Under the pieces are notes generated by a model. That model ran no database searches and was not told where the DNA came from. It saw nothing but the letters and a program-made list of their open reading frames with translations. Of a stretch of 64,000 nt of DNA, positions 48,137-56,398 are shown one piece after another; the first letter of the stretch is position 1, and each line of letters opens with the position of its first letter. Made by a program: the position numbers and the translations under genes. The stretch comes from an uncultured Flavobacteriaceae bacterium (GTDB taxonomy: Bacteria > Bacteroidota > Bacteroidia > Flavobacteriales > Flavobacteriaceae), in the NCBI GenBank assembly GCA_938010765.1, contig CALLVX010000076.1:17238-81237 (forward strand), written 5' to 3'.

Positions 48137-48832
48137 ATGACGAAACAATTGTTCATTTATGGGAGTGGGAGACACACCCGACCGTTTTTAAATTATATTT
48201 CCGAATTGACCGGAAAGGCAAAACCGAATATGTGTTTTATTCCTACGGCAAGTGGGGACGATGCCGCTTACATAGATTCGTTTCATGAAGTATGTGCCGA
48301 ACTAAACGTACACCCACACGTACTAAAAGTTTGGATAAGCTCGTATAGCCAGCAAGAGACCTATGCGGAAATCATTGGTAAGATGGATGCTATTATCGTG
48401 GGTGGCGGAAATACTTTGAACATGTTGGCTATTTGGAAGGCACAGGGGATAGATGCACTTTTAAAAAAGGCCTATGACAAAGGCGTGGTTATGGGCGGCG
48501 GTAGTGCAGGTTCTCTTTGTTGGTTCAATGCCGGCACAACCGATTCTCGACCAAAAGAGCTCAGTATCGTGGAAGGAATGCGTTTTATTGATAAAAGCCA
48601 TTGCCCCCATTATAATTCGGAAAAATCAAGAAGGCCTTTGTATCACGAAAATATCCTTAACGGCCATTTGTCAGAAGGGTACGCTTGTGATGATCGCGCC
48701 GCGATTCATTTTATCAATGGTGAAGTACAACAAGGAATTTCGCTTGATACCGAAAACCATGCGTACTATGTTTATCAAAAAAATGACGAAATTGTGGAAG
48801 AACGATTGCCCAATTTGGTAATCGACCAATAA
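48137..48832 (+). CDS. Peptidase E (S51 family)
   Basis: A 231-residue cytoplasmic protein of the class I glutamine amidotransferase-like fold. It has the nucleophile motif GGGSAGSLCW (Ser in GSAG), and the family's early motif IIVGGGNTLNML and late HCPHYNSEKSR. Peptidase E hydrolyses dipeptides with N-terminal aspartate. It lies 24 bases after the helicase gene and 12 bases before a fatty acid transporter gene. Confidence 0.83.
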   Translation: MTKQLFIYGSGRHTRPFLNYISELTGKAKPNMCFIPTASGDDAAYIDSFHEVCAELNVHPHVLKVWISSYSQQETYAEIIGKMDAIIVGGGNTLNMLAIWKAQGIDALLKKAYDKGVVMGGGSAGSLCWFNAGTTDSRPKELSIVEGMRFIDKSHCPHYNSEKSRRPLYHENILNGHLSEGYACDDRAAIHFINGEVQQGISLDTENHAYYVYQKNDEIVEERLPNLVIDQ

Positions 48833-48844
48833 AGCGCTTCTAAG

Positions 48845-50245
48845 ATGATTGGAAAACTTGGGGAAAAATCAACGGTACTTTTTCGTAAGTACATGCCAGA
48901 TGCCTTTGTATTTGCAATTCTTTTAACTCTTTTGGTAGCCTTGGGCGCCCTCTTGTTCACCGGGGTCACCCCGATGAAAGTAATCACTTCATGGTACGAT
49001 GGCTTTTTTGATCTTTTGGCTTTTGGGATGCAGATCGTACTGATCATTATTACTGGGTTTTCAATTGCCCTCTCCCCCATTATCAATAAGGGTATAGATT
49101 GGCTTACAAAGTACATCAACACCCCTCGTCAAGTGTATTTCTTTGTAGTAATGATCGGCATGTTATTGTGCTTGGTGAGTTTCGGTTGGTTGGTTATCAC
49201 AGCGGTGCTTGCCCGTGAATTGGCTGTTCGTGTGAAAGGTATTCATTATCCTTTTTTGGTCGCCTGTGTCTATTTTTCAATGAACAGTTGGGTATTGGGG
49301 CTTTCCTCATCTATTCCCCTCTTGCTCAATACCGACAAGAACTTTTTGATCGAAGCGGGTATTTTAGATGCCGTAATCCCTACCTCTTATACATTGGGTT
49401 CTTACTTGAATCTTGCAATGATTCTTTTAGTGATCGTTGGAGCCCCGATCATGATATTGCTATTGACTCCAAAACATAAGAACCCAAAAGAATTGAATGA
49501 TCTGCTCGAGGTACCCTCAGAAACAAATGTTCTTAGTATCGCTGACGAAGCGACCCATATGGAGACGGAAGAAAAATCGATTTCCGATAAATTGAACAGT
49601 AGTACTATTCTTCAAGGCTTCATAATTCTCTTGGGGGTAAGTTATATTGTTTACCACTTTCGAACAAAGGGGCTCGACCTGAATTTCAATATCATGATTT
49701 TCATTTTTATGGTTTTAGGACTATTGTTGCACAAAACCCCTATTCGGTACGTGATTGCCATGAAAAGGGCGAGCTCCAATATATCGGGGGTTTTGTTCCA
49801 ATATCCCTTTTATGCGGGGATTATGGGTATTATGCTGTATACGGGCCTTGGCGAACAACTATCGAAATCTTTGGCCACTGTGGCCACTATAGATTCGTAT
49901 CCCTTTTTCGCCTATCTCACGGGAGGTTTTGTAAATTTTGCCATCCCTTCGGCCGGTGGTGAATTCGCGGTAGTCGGCCCAGGAATGATCGATGCTGTTA
50001 AAGAAATTGGGAACGGACTTTCGGAAAGCGAGGTAACCGCCATGATAGCCAGGGCCTCTTTATCAATTGCTTATGGGGAAAGTTTAAGTAATATGTTACA
50101 GCCGTTCTATTTGTTACTGGTGCTACCCATTATGGGCAAGGGAGTAAAAGTACAGGCGAGGGATGTTATGGGATACCTGCTTGTTCCGTTTCTTCTATTC
50201 TTTATCATACAATCGTTGCTCGTGGTCTTTATGCCTCTACTTTAA
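48845..50245 (+). CDS. Short-chain fatty acid transporter (AtoE family)
   Basis: A 466-residue membrane protein with 11-13 helices. The N-terminal MPDAFVFAILLTLLVALGALL, the segment SFGWLVITAVLARELAVRV and the C-terminal NFAIPSAGGEFAVVGPG are family signatures of AtoE-type carriers, which import short-chain fatty acids such as acetoacetate. It may be cotranscribed with the peptidase E gene upstream. The stop overlaps by four bases with the end of the convergent VOC gene. Confidence 0.85.
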   Translation: MIGKLGEKSTVLFRKYMPDAFVFAILLTLLVALGALLFTGVTPMKVITSWYDGFFDLLAFGMQIVLIIITGFSIALSPIINKGIDWLTKYINTPRQVYFFVVMIGMLLCLVSFGWLVITAVLARELAVRVKGIHYPFLVACVYFSMNSWVLGLSSSIPLLLNTDKNFLIEAGILDAVIPTSYTLGSYLNLAMILLVIVGAPIMILLLTPKHKNPKELNDLLEVPSETNVLSIADEATHMETEEKSISDKLNSSTILQGFIILLGVSYIVYHFRTKGLDLNFNIMIFIFMVLGLLLHKTPIRYVIAMKRASSNISGVLFQYPFYAGIMGIMLYTGLGEQLSKSLATVATIDSYPFFAYLTGGFVNFAIPSAGGEFAVVGPGMIDAVKEIGNGLSESEVTAMIARASLSIAYGESLSNMLQPFYLLLVLPIMGKGVKVQARDVMGYLLVPFLLFFIIQSLLVVFMPLL

Positions 50246-50622
50246 ACATCTCGGTAGAACGTCAATCCGTTCTTAAAAGGATCATAAAATGCAAATTCCA
50301 TGGTTCCCCAAGCGGTTTCCCGTAACAAGGTATGTCCATGAAAAACATCTTTATCGGCATACTCTTCATACAGGCTTTCTATATGCTGTGTTACAATTCG
50401 CAACATAGGACGATCTATTTCGGCTTCCCATTCTTTTGCATCGTGCCATTGCAGGTGAATTTCAATGCCATCTCGCAGCACCCCGGCATAGGTGGGTTTT
50501 TTGGCATCATCTGCAAAGCCGATTTTAAAACCTAGCCGGTTTACATAAAAATCCAGCGCTTCCACTACATCTTTAACAGGTAGCACTGGGTGAATTTGAT
50601 GAAGGTATCCTTTCGGTTGCAT
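50242..50622 (-). CDS. VOC (glyoxalase-like) family protein
   Basis: A 126-residue protein with one VOC fold. IHPVLPVKDVVEALDFYVNR and LGFKIGF open it, and GTMEFAFYDPFKNGLTFY closes it with the conserved acidic-strand position. It converges with the fatty acid transporter gene, overlapping its stop by four bases. Substrate unknown; this group is sometimes annotated as bleomycin resistance-like without proof. Confidence 0.78.
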   Translation of the reverse strand: MQPKGYLHQIHPVLPVKDVVEALDFYVNRLGFKIGFADDAKKPTYAGVLRDGIEIHLQWHDAKEWEAEIDRPMLRIVTQHIESLYEEYADKDVFHGHTLLRETAWGTMEFAFYDPFKNGLTFYRDV

Positions 50623-50763
50623 TACTTAAAGATAGTGATACTATTTAAATTTTTCCCGGGGGCATTGTAAGCTAGCCTACTTTATGAAAATCATTTTAGT
50701 ATCTTGTTGGGACCTGACATTAAAAAAAATATTAGGAATAATTAATTTCTGAAAAAACAAAAT

Positions 50764-51195
50764 ATGGCAACAATCTATACTTACTTAAGCTTTATGGGTA
50801 ATACTGAAAAAGCATTTAATTTTTACAAATCAGTATTTGGTGGTGAATTCGTTGGTGAAATAAGACGCTTTGGGGATATACCTGATAATGAATTAATGTC
50901 GGAAACGGACAAGCGAAAAGTAATGCATGTTGGTTTACCAATAGGGCCGGGAAATTTCCTTATGGGGACCGATGCACTCGAATCCATGGGACAATCGCTA
51001 ACATTTGGAAATAATTATTACATATCTATTAGTCCAGAGAGTAAAGAAGAAGCTATTAAACTATTTAATGGGCTTTCATCTGGAGGAACCGTAACATCAC
51101 CATTAGAGGATACATTTTGGGGTGCATACTTTGGGACATTTACAGATAAATTCGGAGTGCAATGGATGGTGAATTATCTTCAAACAATAAATTAA
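50764..51195 (+). CDS. PhnB-like VOC family protein
   Basis: A 143-residue protein starting with the PhnB-type motif YLSFMGNTEKAFNFYKSVFGG and closing with WGAYFGTFTDKFGVQWMVNY. The family (3-demethylubiquinone methyltransferase-like/PhnB) has no settled activity. Its codon use is more AT-rich than the neighbours. It stands alone, with about 155 bases to the next gene. Confidence 0.78.
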   Translation: MATIYTYLSFMGNTEKAFNFYKSVFGGEFVGEIRRFGDIPDNELMSETDKRKVMHVGLPIGPGNFLMGTDALESMGQSLTFGNNYYISISPESKEEAIKLFNGLSSGGTVTSPLEDTFWGAYFGTFTDKFGVQWMVNYLQTIN

Positions 51196-51352
51196 AAAAC
51201 GAAGCACAACAAACCTATAATTAATTGCTATGGATCTTCCTTACGGAGAATCTTTCACAATAATCAGTAACTTGGCAACAACGCTGGAAACGTCATACGT
51301 ACATTTCCGCAACTAATCATAGCCGAGATGTTGGTTGGTAAAAAAATGCAGT

Positions 51353-52309
51353 ATGGGATCTAGAAGGAAATTTATAAAAAACACAGGTTTAGGGCTTGCC
51401 GCAATGACCGTTCCTACACCACTTCTTTTTGCAAAAACCCACCTCTCAAATACATTAAAAATGTCAGAGTTAAAAATATCCTTGGCACAATGGTCTTTGC
51501 ATAGGGCTCTTGAAAAAGGAGACCTCAAAGCCATTGATTTTGCAATCGATGCAAAAGAGTCATATGGTATCAACGCAGTGGAGTATGTGAACCAGTTTTA
51601 TACGGCCCAGGCCGCCGATGAATCTTTTTGGAACCATATGGCCCGAAAAGCCGCTGATCACGGTGTTGAAAACCTATTGATGATGGTAGATGAGGAAATA
51701 CAACTAGGAGATTTAGACCCAAGGAAACGTACTGAAAGTGTGAAAGCCCACTACAAATGGATACATGCGGCCAAATTATTGGGTTGCCATTCTATTCGTG
51801 TGAACGCCTTTGGAAAGGGAAGCCCAGATGACTTGGAAGCATCCTTGGTAGATGGTTTGGGAAGGTTAACGGAATATGCCGCAAAGGAAAACATTCATGT
51901 ACTCTTGGAAAACCATGGGCTACATACTTCGAACGCCCATTTCATGGTCGGGATCATTCAACAGGTCGATAATCCTTTTTTGGGTACGTTGCCCGATTTT
52001 GGAAATTGGTGTTTGAATTCGGAATGGGGAAGTACCGATCCCGAGAAAAAGTGTACCAATAATTTTGACCCGATCGAAGGGTTGAAAATATTCTTACCCT
52101 ACGCTAAAGGAGTTAGTGCGAAGTCGTATGCATTTGATTCGGAAGGGAACGAAACCCAACTGAATTTCTTTCGATTACTCAAAATTGTTAAAAATTCAGA
52201 GTTTAACGGTCATATAGGAATTGAATTTGAAGGGGAACACCTATCGGAACCGGAAGGTATCAAGGCTACCAAAAAACTAATAGAAAAAGTGTGGAACTCT
52301 CTGAAGTAA
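51353..52309 (+). CDS. Exported sugar phosphate isomerase/epimerase-like TIM barrel
   Basis: A 318-residue protein with a Tat-type signal (SRRKFIKN, then a hydrophobic core ending near LLFAK). The rest fits the xylose isomerase-like TIM barrel (AP endonuclease 2 family): ISLAQWSLHRAL, YGINAVEYVNQFY, HVLLENHGLHTS and GHIGIEFEGE, where the acidic residues bind the metal. The ATG at 51353 puts the twin arginines at residues 4-5; an upstream TTG frame is less likely. Such exported barrels often act on sugars or inositol in Bacteroidota. Confidence 0.82.
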   Translation: MGSRRKFIKNTGLGLAAMTVPTPLLFAKTHLSNTLKMSELKISLAQWSLHRALEKGDLKAIDFAIDAKESYGINAVEYVNQFYTAQAADESFWNHMARKAADHGVENLLMMVDEEIQLGDLDPRKRTESVKAHYKWIHAAKLLGCHSIRVNAFGKGSPDDLEASLVDGLGRLTEYAAKENIHVLLENHGLHTSNAHFMVGIIQQVDNPFLGTLPDFGNWCLNSEWGSTDPEKKCTNNFDPIEGLKIFLPYAKGVSAKSYAFDSEGNETQLNFFRLLKIVKNSEFNGHIGIEFEGEHLSEPEGIKATKKLIEKVWNSLK

Positions 52310-52320
52310 GGATCTCATTT

Positions 52321-53412
52321 TTAAAAGACAACACTGTGTAATCGAATGGGCGCTCTTTTACCCCGCAACGTAAGTTTTCCGATTTCTGTAATTGAAATAG
52401 GATTTTCTTTTTGCAATTCTTTTAATAAAGCTCCGGAGATAAGTGCGCTTGCGTTATAGGCATTACATTCGCTTTGAATACGTGCCGCAGTGTTCAAAAC
52501 ATCACCGGTATAAATAATATCTTTCTTAATAATTCCTATTTCACCGGTGGTCACTTCTCCTATATGATAACCCGCTTTGAATTCCGGTACCAACCCATAG
52601 GCCTCCAAGTACTTATCTGTTTTTATAGAAATTCTTCTCGAAATTTTTTCAAAACAACGAATACAATTATTATCCTTCACCCCTACTTTGGAGGGCCATG
52701 AAACTACAATTTCATCTCCAACATATTGATAGATTTCCCCTGCGGTCTCCAAAATGGGATTTGTCATATCGGCATAATAGTCTTTTAATAATTCAAAATA
52801 TTTGGAATGCCCCAAACTTTCGGCAATCGTCGTGGACGCTTTCATATCGAGAAACATAAAAATGCGTATTTCAGTCCTGGGTCGATGGTACTTCCCAAAT
52901 AAGAAATTGTAAAGCACCCCGTCGCCCACGTACTGATTGATTTCGGAAAAGAACAAGGCGAAGTTCAATGCCATTGCGGCATAGAGCATTACACTCCAAA
53001 ACGCAAAACTGTTGGCAAATCGTTTAAAATCGGCCATAACTGCTTCCCAACCACCTCCCTGTTGATTCATTAGGCCGTTTATCAACGTAACAAGTGAAAG
53101 AAAGAATATCGAAAAACCCATGTAAAAAATCGTTTTTAAAACAATCTTCACCCATAAGGCCCTTCGATCAAACCTTCTGCGTAACCAAACCACCTCGATC
53201 CAACCTTGCAAAGAACCGATAACCAAACTACTGACAGCAACAACTAGAAGTCCGCCTCCAAAATTATAAGGGTTGCCCGTTGCCGGATACATATTCGTAT
53301 TTGGTCCTAAAATCCCGTATTCAACAAAAGCGAATACAAACCCAAAGATCAACCACATAATAGGGAAGGGAACGATTTGCTTTATATAACGTCTGTATCT
53401 TGGGTGCGGCAT
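52321..53412 (-). CDS. Membrane-anchored class III adenylate/guanylate cyclase
   Basis: A 363-residue protein. Residues 1-165 hold four or five membrane helices. Residues about 180-350 are a class III cyclase domain with the metal aspartates D189 in FLDMKAST and D233 in YVGDEIVVSW, then HIGEVTTGEIG and YTGDVLNTAARIQ. The last supplies the Asn/Arg that position the triphosphate. The base-selecting residues are not obvious, so I cannot say cAMP or cGMP. It is divergent from the small-peptide array, with 403 bases between. Confidence 0.85.
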   Translation of the reverse strand: MPHPRYRRYIKQIVPFPIMWLIFGFVFAFVEYGILGPNTNMYPATGNPYNFGGGLLVVAVSSLVIGSLQGWIEVVWLRRRFDRRALWVKIVLKTIFYMGFSIFFLSLVTLINGLMNQQGGGWEAVMADFKRFANSFAFWSVMLYAAMALNFALFFSEINQYVGDGVLYNFLFGKYHRPRTEIRIFMFLDMKASTTIAESLGHSKYFELLKDYYADMTNPILETAGEIYQYVGDEIVVSWPSKVGVKDNNCIRCFEKISRRISIKTDKYLEAYGLVPEFKAGYHIGEVTTGEIGIIKKDIIYTGDVLNTAARIQSECNAYNASALISGALLKELQKENPISITEIGKLTLRGKRAPIRLHSVVF

Positions 53413-53689
53413 GTGGCCTTAAAAGTAAGTAATCTATGATTCATCAGCGATCACAAAATTACAAATTGGCTGGTATTGCTTCCCTCCTATTGATATATAA
53501 GGTACCCCCAACAACGAATGTGCTGGCAAAATGCGATTTTCATCTACCATCTATTAAAAAAAATAAGGTGAAGTGTAACTATTTAAAAAAACGCAAGTCT
53601 TTAGTATGAGAGTAAAAAAAAACAAGTTCTTTTAAATTACTGAATATCAATTATTTAAACTAAAACAACCTAGATAAGTAATTTTGTAA
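53413..53689. other. Intergenic region between cyclase and peptide array
   Basis: AT-rich DNA with no frame longer than about 20 codons that I would defend. It should carry the promoter of the cyclase on the minus strand; I see no exact TAnnTTTG there. TAATTTTG at 53679-53686 matches the -7 consensus on the plus strand but has no TTG at the right distance. Confidence 0.4.
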
Positions 53690-53720
53690 TTGTTAAATTC
53701 TACATAAAATAGTACCTTTT
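53690..53720 (+). promoter_or_regulatory. Candidate promoter of the 37-residue peptide array
   Basis: TTG at 53690-53692 and TACCTTTT at 53713-53720 are 20 bases apart, inside the 17-23 base spacing of Bacteroidota promoters, and the -7 box misses only the last G. The predicted leader to the first ATG is about 90 bases. Confidence 0.5.
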
Positions 53721-53815
53721 TATACATAGTACTGTAACAAAACAAAACTTCTGTCGTCTAGTAAGTGTAAGTCAATTTGAAAACAACAATATAAATCTTA
53801 TAAAAACTAAAAATT

Positions 53816-53929
53816 ATGAAAGCATCAACAACAAAAACAGCAACAGAATCTAAAACAGGACAATACTTTTCTTCTTTTAGAAATAGCAAAAGAGTACAAT
53901 GGGCCGGTTACAGAAACTTTAGTCGCTAA
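53816..53929 (+). CDS. 37-residue basic peptide, array copy 1
   Basis: ATG at 53816, 37 codons, TAA. The peptide opens MKASTTKTATESKTGQYF and closes QWAGYRNFSR. It has eight Lys/Arg and a single Glu (net about +7), no hydrophobic helix, no signal peptide and no Cys. Copy 2 encodes the identical peptide, with eight base changes that are all synonymous, direct evidence for translation under selection. No family is recognised. It could be a peptide signal, an RNA- or ribosome-binding factor, an antimicrobial, or a precursor that is modified elsewhere; the sequence alone does not decide. Confidence 0.8.
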   Translation: MKASTTKTATESKTGQYFSSFRNSKRVQWAGYRNFSR

Positions 53930-53978
53930 TCACCATTTTTAAACAACAACTATCAACAACATCAAAAAACAAGAAATT

Positions 53979-54092
53979 ATGAAAGCATCAACCACAAAAA
54001 CAGCAACAGAGTCAAAAACAGGACAGTATTTCTCTTCTTTTAGAAATAGTAAAAGAGTACAATGGGCCGGTTACAGAAATTTTAGTCGCTAA
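53979..54092 (+). CDS. 37-residue basic peptide, array copy 2
   Basis: ATG at 53979, exactly 163 bases after that of copy 1. The protein is identical to copy 1. Codons differ at T5, E11, S12, Q16, Y17, F18, S24 and N34, always at the third base. The leader before the ATG (ATCAAAAAACAAGAAATT) is shared in part with the other copies. Role unknown. Confidence 0.8.
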   Translation: MKASTTKTATESKTGQYFSSFRNSKRVQWAGYRNFSR

Positions 54093-54141
54093 TCACGATT
54101 ATCAAAAAACAACTATCAACAATATCAAAAAACAAAAAATC

Positions 54142-54255
54142 ATGAAAGCATCAATCTCAAAAACAGCGACAGAATCTAAAACAGGACAGTATTTTTCTTC
54201 TTTTAGAAGTAGCAAAAGGGCACAATGGGCCCAGTATCGGAACTTTAATCGCTAA
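54142..54255 (+). CDS. 37-residue basic peptide, array copy 3
   Basis: ATG at 54142, again 163 bases on. 31 of 37 residues match copies 1 and 2. The changes are T5I, T6S, N23S, V27A, G31Q and S36N, and there are also silent changes such as R33 AGA to CGG. The block KTATESKTGQYFSSFR and the ends SKR, QWA and YRNF are kept, so these are the likely functional positions. Confidence 0.8.
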   Translation: MKASISKTATESKTGQYFSSFRSSKRAQWAQYRNFNR

Positions 54256-54296
54256 TAGCGATTTGTATTTCACATCAATCATCAAATAAGAACGTC

Positions 54297-54410
54297 ATGA
54301 ACACCTTCATCAATCAATACCCAACGGAGTCCAAAAAATTCATGTTCCTTTCAAAACTCAGGGACAGCAAGCGATTTCGAACAACAGAGCAGACCTTTAG
54401 CCTTCAATAA
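54297..54410 (+). CDS. 37-residue peptide, divergent array copy 4
   Basis: ATG at 54297, 155 bases after copy 3. Again exactly 37 codons. An ungapped alignment keeps TESK at 10-13, S19, R22 and SKR at 24-26, but the N- and C-termini differ (MNTFINQYP at the start, TFSLQ at the end). Net charge is about +4. Equal length plus the fixed positions of the two motifs argue for descent from the same gene and possibly a partner role. A hairpin terminator begins 22 bases later. Confidence 0.65.
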   Translation: MNTFINQYPTESKKFMFLSKLRDSKRFRTTEQTFSLQ

Positions 54411-54432
54411 AAGGCTACCTAAACACAAGACT

Positions 54433-54467
54433 AAAAAGGGATACACTTCATCAATGTATCCCTTTTT
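54433..54467 (+). terminator. Rho-independent terminator closing the peptide array
   Basis: A perfect 13-bp stem, AAAAAGGGATACA (54433-54445) with TGTATCCCTTTTT (54455-54467), and a nine-base loop. It lies 22 bases after the stop of copy 4 and isolates the array from the next gene. Confidence 0.9.
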
Positions 54468-54587
54468 ATATTGCTATTATTTTCGTCTCACCTCAAAACG
54501 CCGAAAAAATCCTATTTTAGAAGTTAGGATGTCCTATTTGGTATTTGCTGATCGTCTTACCCATATAATCCTAAAAAATATAGTGAT

Positions 54588-54935
54588 ATGAAAGAATTCA
54601 TGATGCTTTTCGGAACAGCACAAAACGATGCCCCAAAACCTTCACCCGAGGAAATGCAAGCGATGGTACAAACTTGGCAAGATTGGATCGGTGGTATTGC
54701 CGCCCAAGGAAAATTTGTAGGCACCAATGCACTTGGTTACCAAGGGAAGACGGTACATGCAGATGGGACCATCACAGACGGGCCCTATGCCGAGATCAAA
54801 GAACTTGTTGGAGGGTATATCATTGTCAAGGCCGATACTTTGGAAGAGGCCATAGGTTTATCCAAAGGATGCCCTACCCTATCGATTCCCGGTGGGAAGG
54901 TAGAAGTGCGAGACGTAATGGTATTCGATGTGTAA
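54588..54935 (+). CDS. YCII-related (DGPF) family protein
   Basis: A 115-residue protein with the DGPF-type signature TDGPYAEIKELVGGYIIVKA and an N-terminal MKEFMMLF strand. DGPF proteins are nearly always encoded beside ECF42-group sigma factors and are thought to be their targets or partners. That is the case here: the sigma factor gene starts 103 bases downstream. Enzymatic activity unknown. Confidence 0.88.
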   Translation: MKEFMMLFGTAQNDAPKPSPEEMQAMVQTWQDWIGGIAAQGKFVGTNALGYQGKTVHADGTITDGPYAEIKELVGGYIIVKADTLEEAIGLSKGCPTLSIPGGKVEVRDVMVFDV

Positions 54936-55038
54936 GTCAGCCCCTAGCAATAGTAGTTTGCGCGTGATCGAAGCGAAGGTATTTCTGCGCCTGCTCCAAT
55001 GCGTTCGAACTGATATTTCCCATTTTTAAAAAGCACCT

Positions 55039-56271
55039 ATGCCCAACCAAGAACTAATACCACATCTTTTCCGCACAGAATACAGTAAGATAGTCGCTGT
55101 ACTCTGTAAAACTTTTGGTCTTGCCCATATAGCACTTGCAGAAGATATTGCCAGTGACACCTTTCTAAAAGCCACCGAAACATGGAGTTTAAAAGGCATT
55201 CCTGAGCACCCGAAAGCATGGCTGTACCAAGTAGCAAAAAATAAGGCCAAAGATGGTTTTCGACGCGAACGGCTGTTTCGTGAAAAAATAAAACCCTCAT
55301 TGATGCATGCGAACAATTCGACAGAGGAGATACCTATTGATCTTTCGGAAAGCAATATTAAGGATAGTCAGTTACAGATGTTGTTTGCAGTATGCAATCC
55401 GTTAATTTCTGTAGAGTCGCAAATTGCCATGGCACTCCGCATTCTGTGTGGTTTTGGTATTGAAGAAATTGCCAAGGCGTTCCTGAGCAAGAAAGAAACC
55501 ATTAACAAACGACTGCAACGTGCAAAAGAAAAACTTCGAAAGGAAAACATCACCTTGGGAATCCCCTCTGAAAAAGAGATGGAGGGCCGTATGAACAATG
55601 TACTCTCGGTATTATACCTACTTTACAACGAAGGCTACTACTCGACCACCTCCGAAAAAAACCTTCGAAAAGAACTATGTATAGAGGCCATGCGCCTTAC
55701 CTATTTAGTGTTGAACTACCCACCAACGAATAGTGCACAGGCAAACGCATTAATGTCTTTGTTCTGTTTTCATGCCTCTCGCTTCGAAGCCCGTACCAAT
55801 GAACGTGGGGAACAGATAATCTATGCGGAACAGAACCGAGCTGAATGGGACCAGGAATTGATTGAAAAAGGGCAACAATTCCTGCATAAATCGAGTAACG
55901 GAAATCAGGTGACCGAGTACCATATAGAGGCTATCATTGCCTATTACCATGCGCAAACAGAAGAAACCGGGGATAAGTGGGAACACATACTGCAGTTGTA
56001 CAATCAGTTATTGCAGTTAAAATACTCTCCTGTGATCGCCTTGAATCGCACGTATGCCCTTTCCAAAGCAAGGGGAAAAGAAAAAGCGCTATCAGAAGCC
56101 TTAAAAATAAATTTAAAAGACAACCACTTATATCATTTATTATTGGCCGAACTTTATTCGGGTATTGATACTAATCTACAGCGAACACATCTTGAGACGG
56201 CCTTGAAACTAGTTACCACCGAACATGAGCGTCAAACCATCGTTCGAAAAATAAAAGAAATCACTGTATAG
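55039..56271 (+). CDS. ECF42-type RNA polymerase sigma factor with C-terminal helical extension
   Basis: A 410-residue protein. Region 2 lies at about 10-80 (AEDIASDTFLKATETW, then HPKAWLYQVAKNKAKDGFRR) and region 4 at about 110-170 (GFGIEEIAKAFLSKKETINKRLQRAK, given in part). The rest, about 180-410, is the helical, TPR-like extension that defines the ECF42 group and probably regulates it, as no anti-sigma factor gene is present. The DGPF gene is directly upstream. Region 4 finds its promoters by a group-specific motif that I could not locate with confidence. Confidence 0.88.
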   Translation: MPNQELIPHLFRTEYSKIVAVLCKTFGLAHIALAEDIASDTFLKATETWSLKGIPEHPKAWLYQVAKNKAKDGFRRERLFREKIKPSLMHANNSTEEIPIDLSESNIKDSQLQMLFAVCNPLISVESQIAMALRILCGFGIEEIAKAFLSKKETINKRLQRAKEKLRKENITLGIPSEKEMEGRMNNVLSVLYLLYNEGYYSTTSEKNLRKELCIEAMRLTYLVLNYPPTNSAQANALMSLFCFHASRFEARTNERGEQIIYAEQNRAEWDQELIEKGQQFLHKSSNGNQVTEYHIEAIIAYYHAQTEETGDKWEHILQLYNQLLQLKYSPVIALNRTYALSKARGKEKALSEALKINLKDNHLYHLLLAELYSGIDTNLQRTHLETALKLVTTEHERQTIVRKIKEITV

Positions 56272-56398
56272 ACCCGTTTGCGATGTAGGCTACATTTCAT
56301 TAAAGAAGCGTTCTGATTTTTAACATTCACGAACGACAGAAAAAGTACTAAAAAAGAATTAAAAAAGTATCTTAAGATTGTAGCACAAATACACTACT

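Larger units (their letters stand above)
53816..54141 (+). repeat. Tandem 163-bp units carrying peptide genes 1 and 2
   Basis: Each unit is a 114-base gene plus a 49-base AT-rich spacer, and the period is exactly 163 bases twice. The spacers share AACAACTATCAACAA and ATCAAAAAACAA but carry more changes than the coding parts. This points to tandem duplication followed by drift with the protein held constant. Confidence 0.85.

Noticed and set aside
51230..51316. 28-codon frame between the PhnB-like and TIM-barrel genes
   Set aside because: There is no homologue that I recognise, no second copy and no motif; an ORF this short is expected by chance.
53816..54255. CRISPR-like or satellite repeat reading of the 163-base units
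   Set aside because: The repeated part is longer than any CRISPR repeat, the spacers are not unique but homologous, and the differences between copies keep one reading frame intact, so these are genes.
53816..54410. Type I toxin or RiPP precursor array
   Set aside because: There is no membrane helix as in type I toxins, no Gly-Gly leader, no Cys or Ser/Thr-rich core, and no maturation enzyme or exporter gene nearby. The idea is not excluded but nothing in the sequence supports it.
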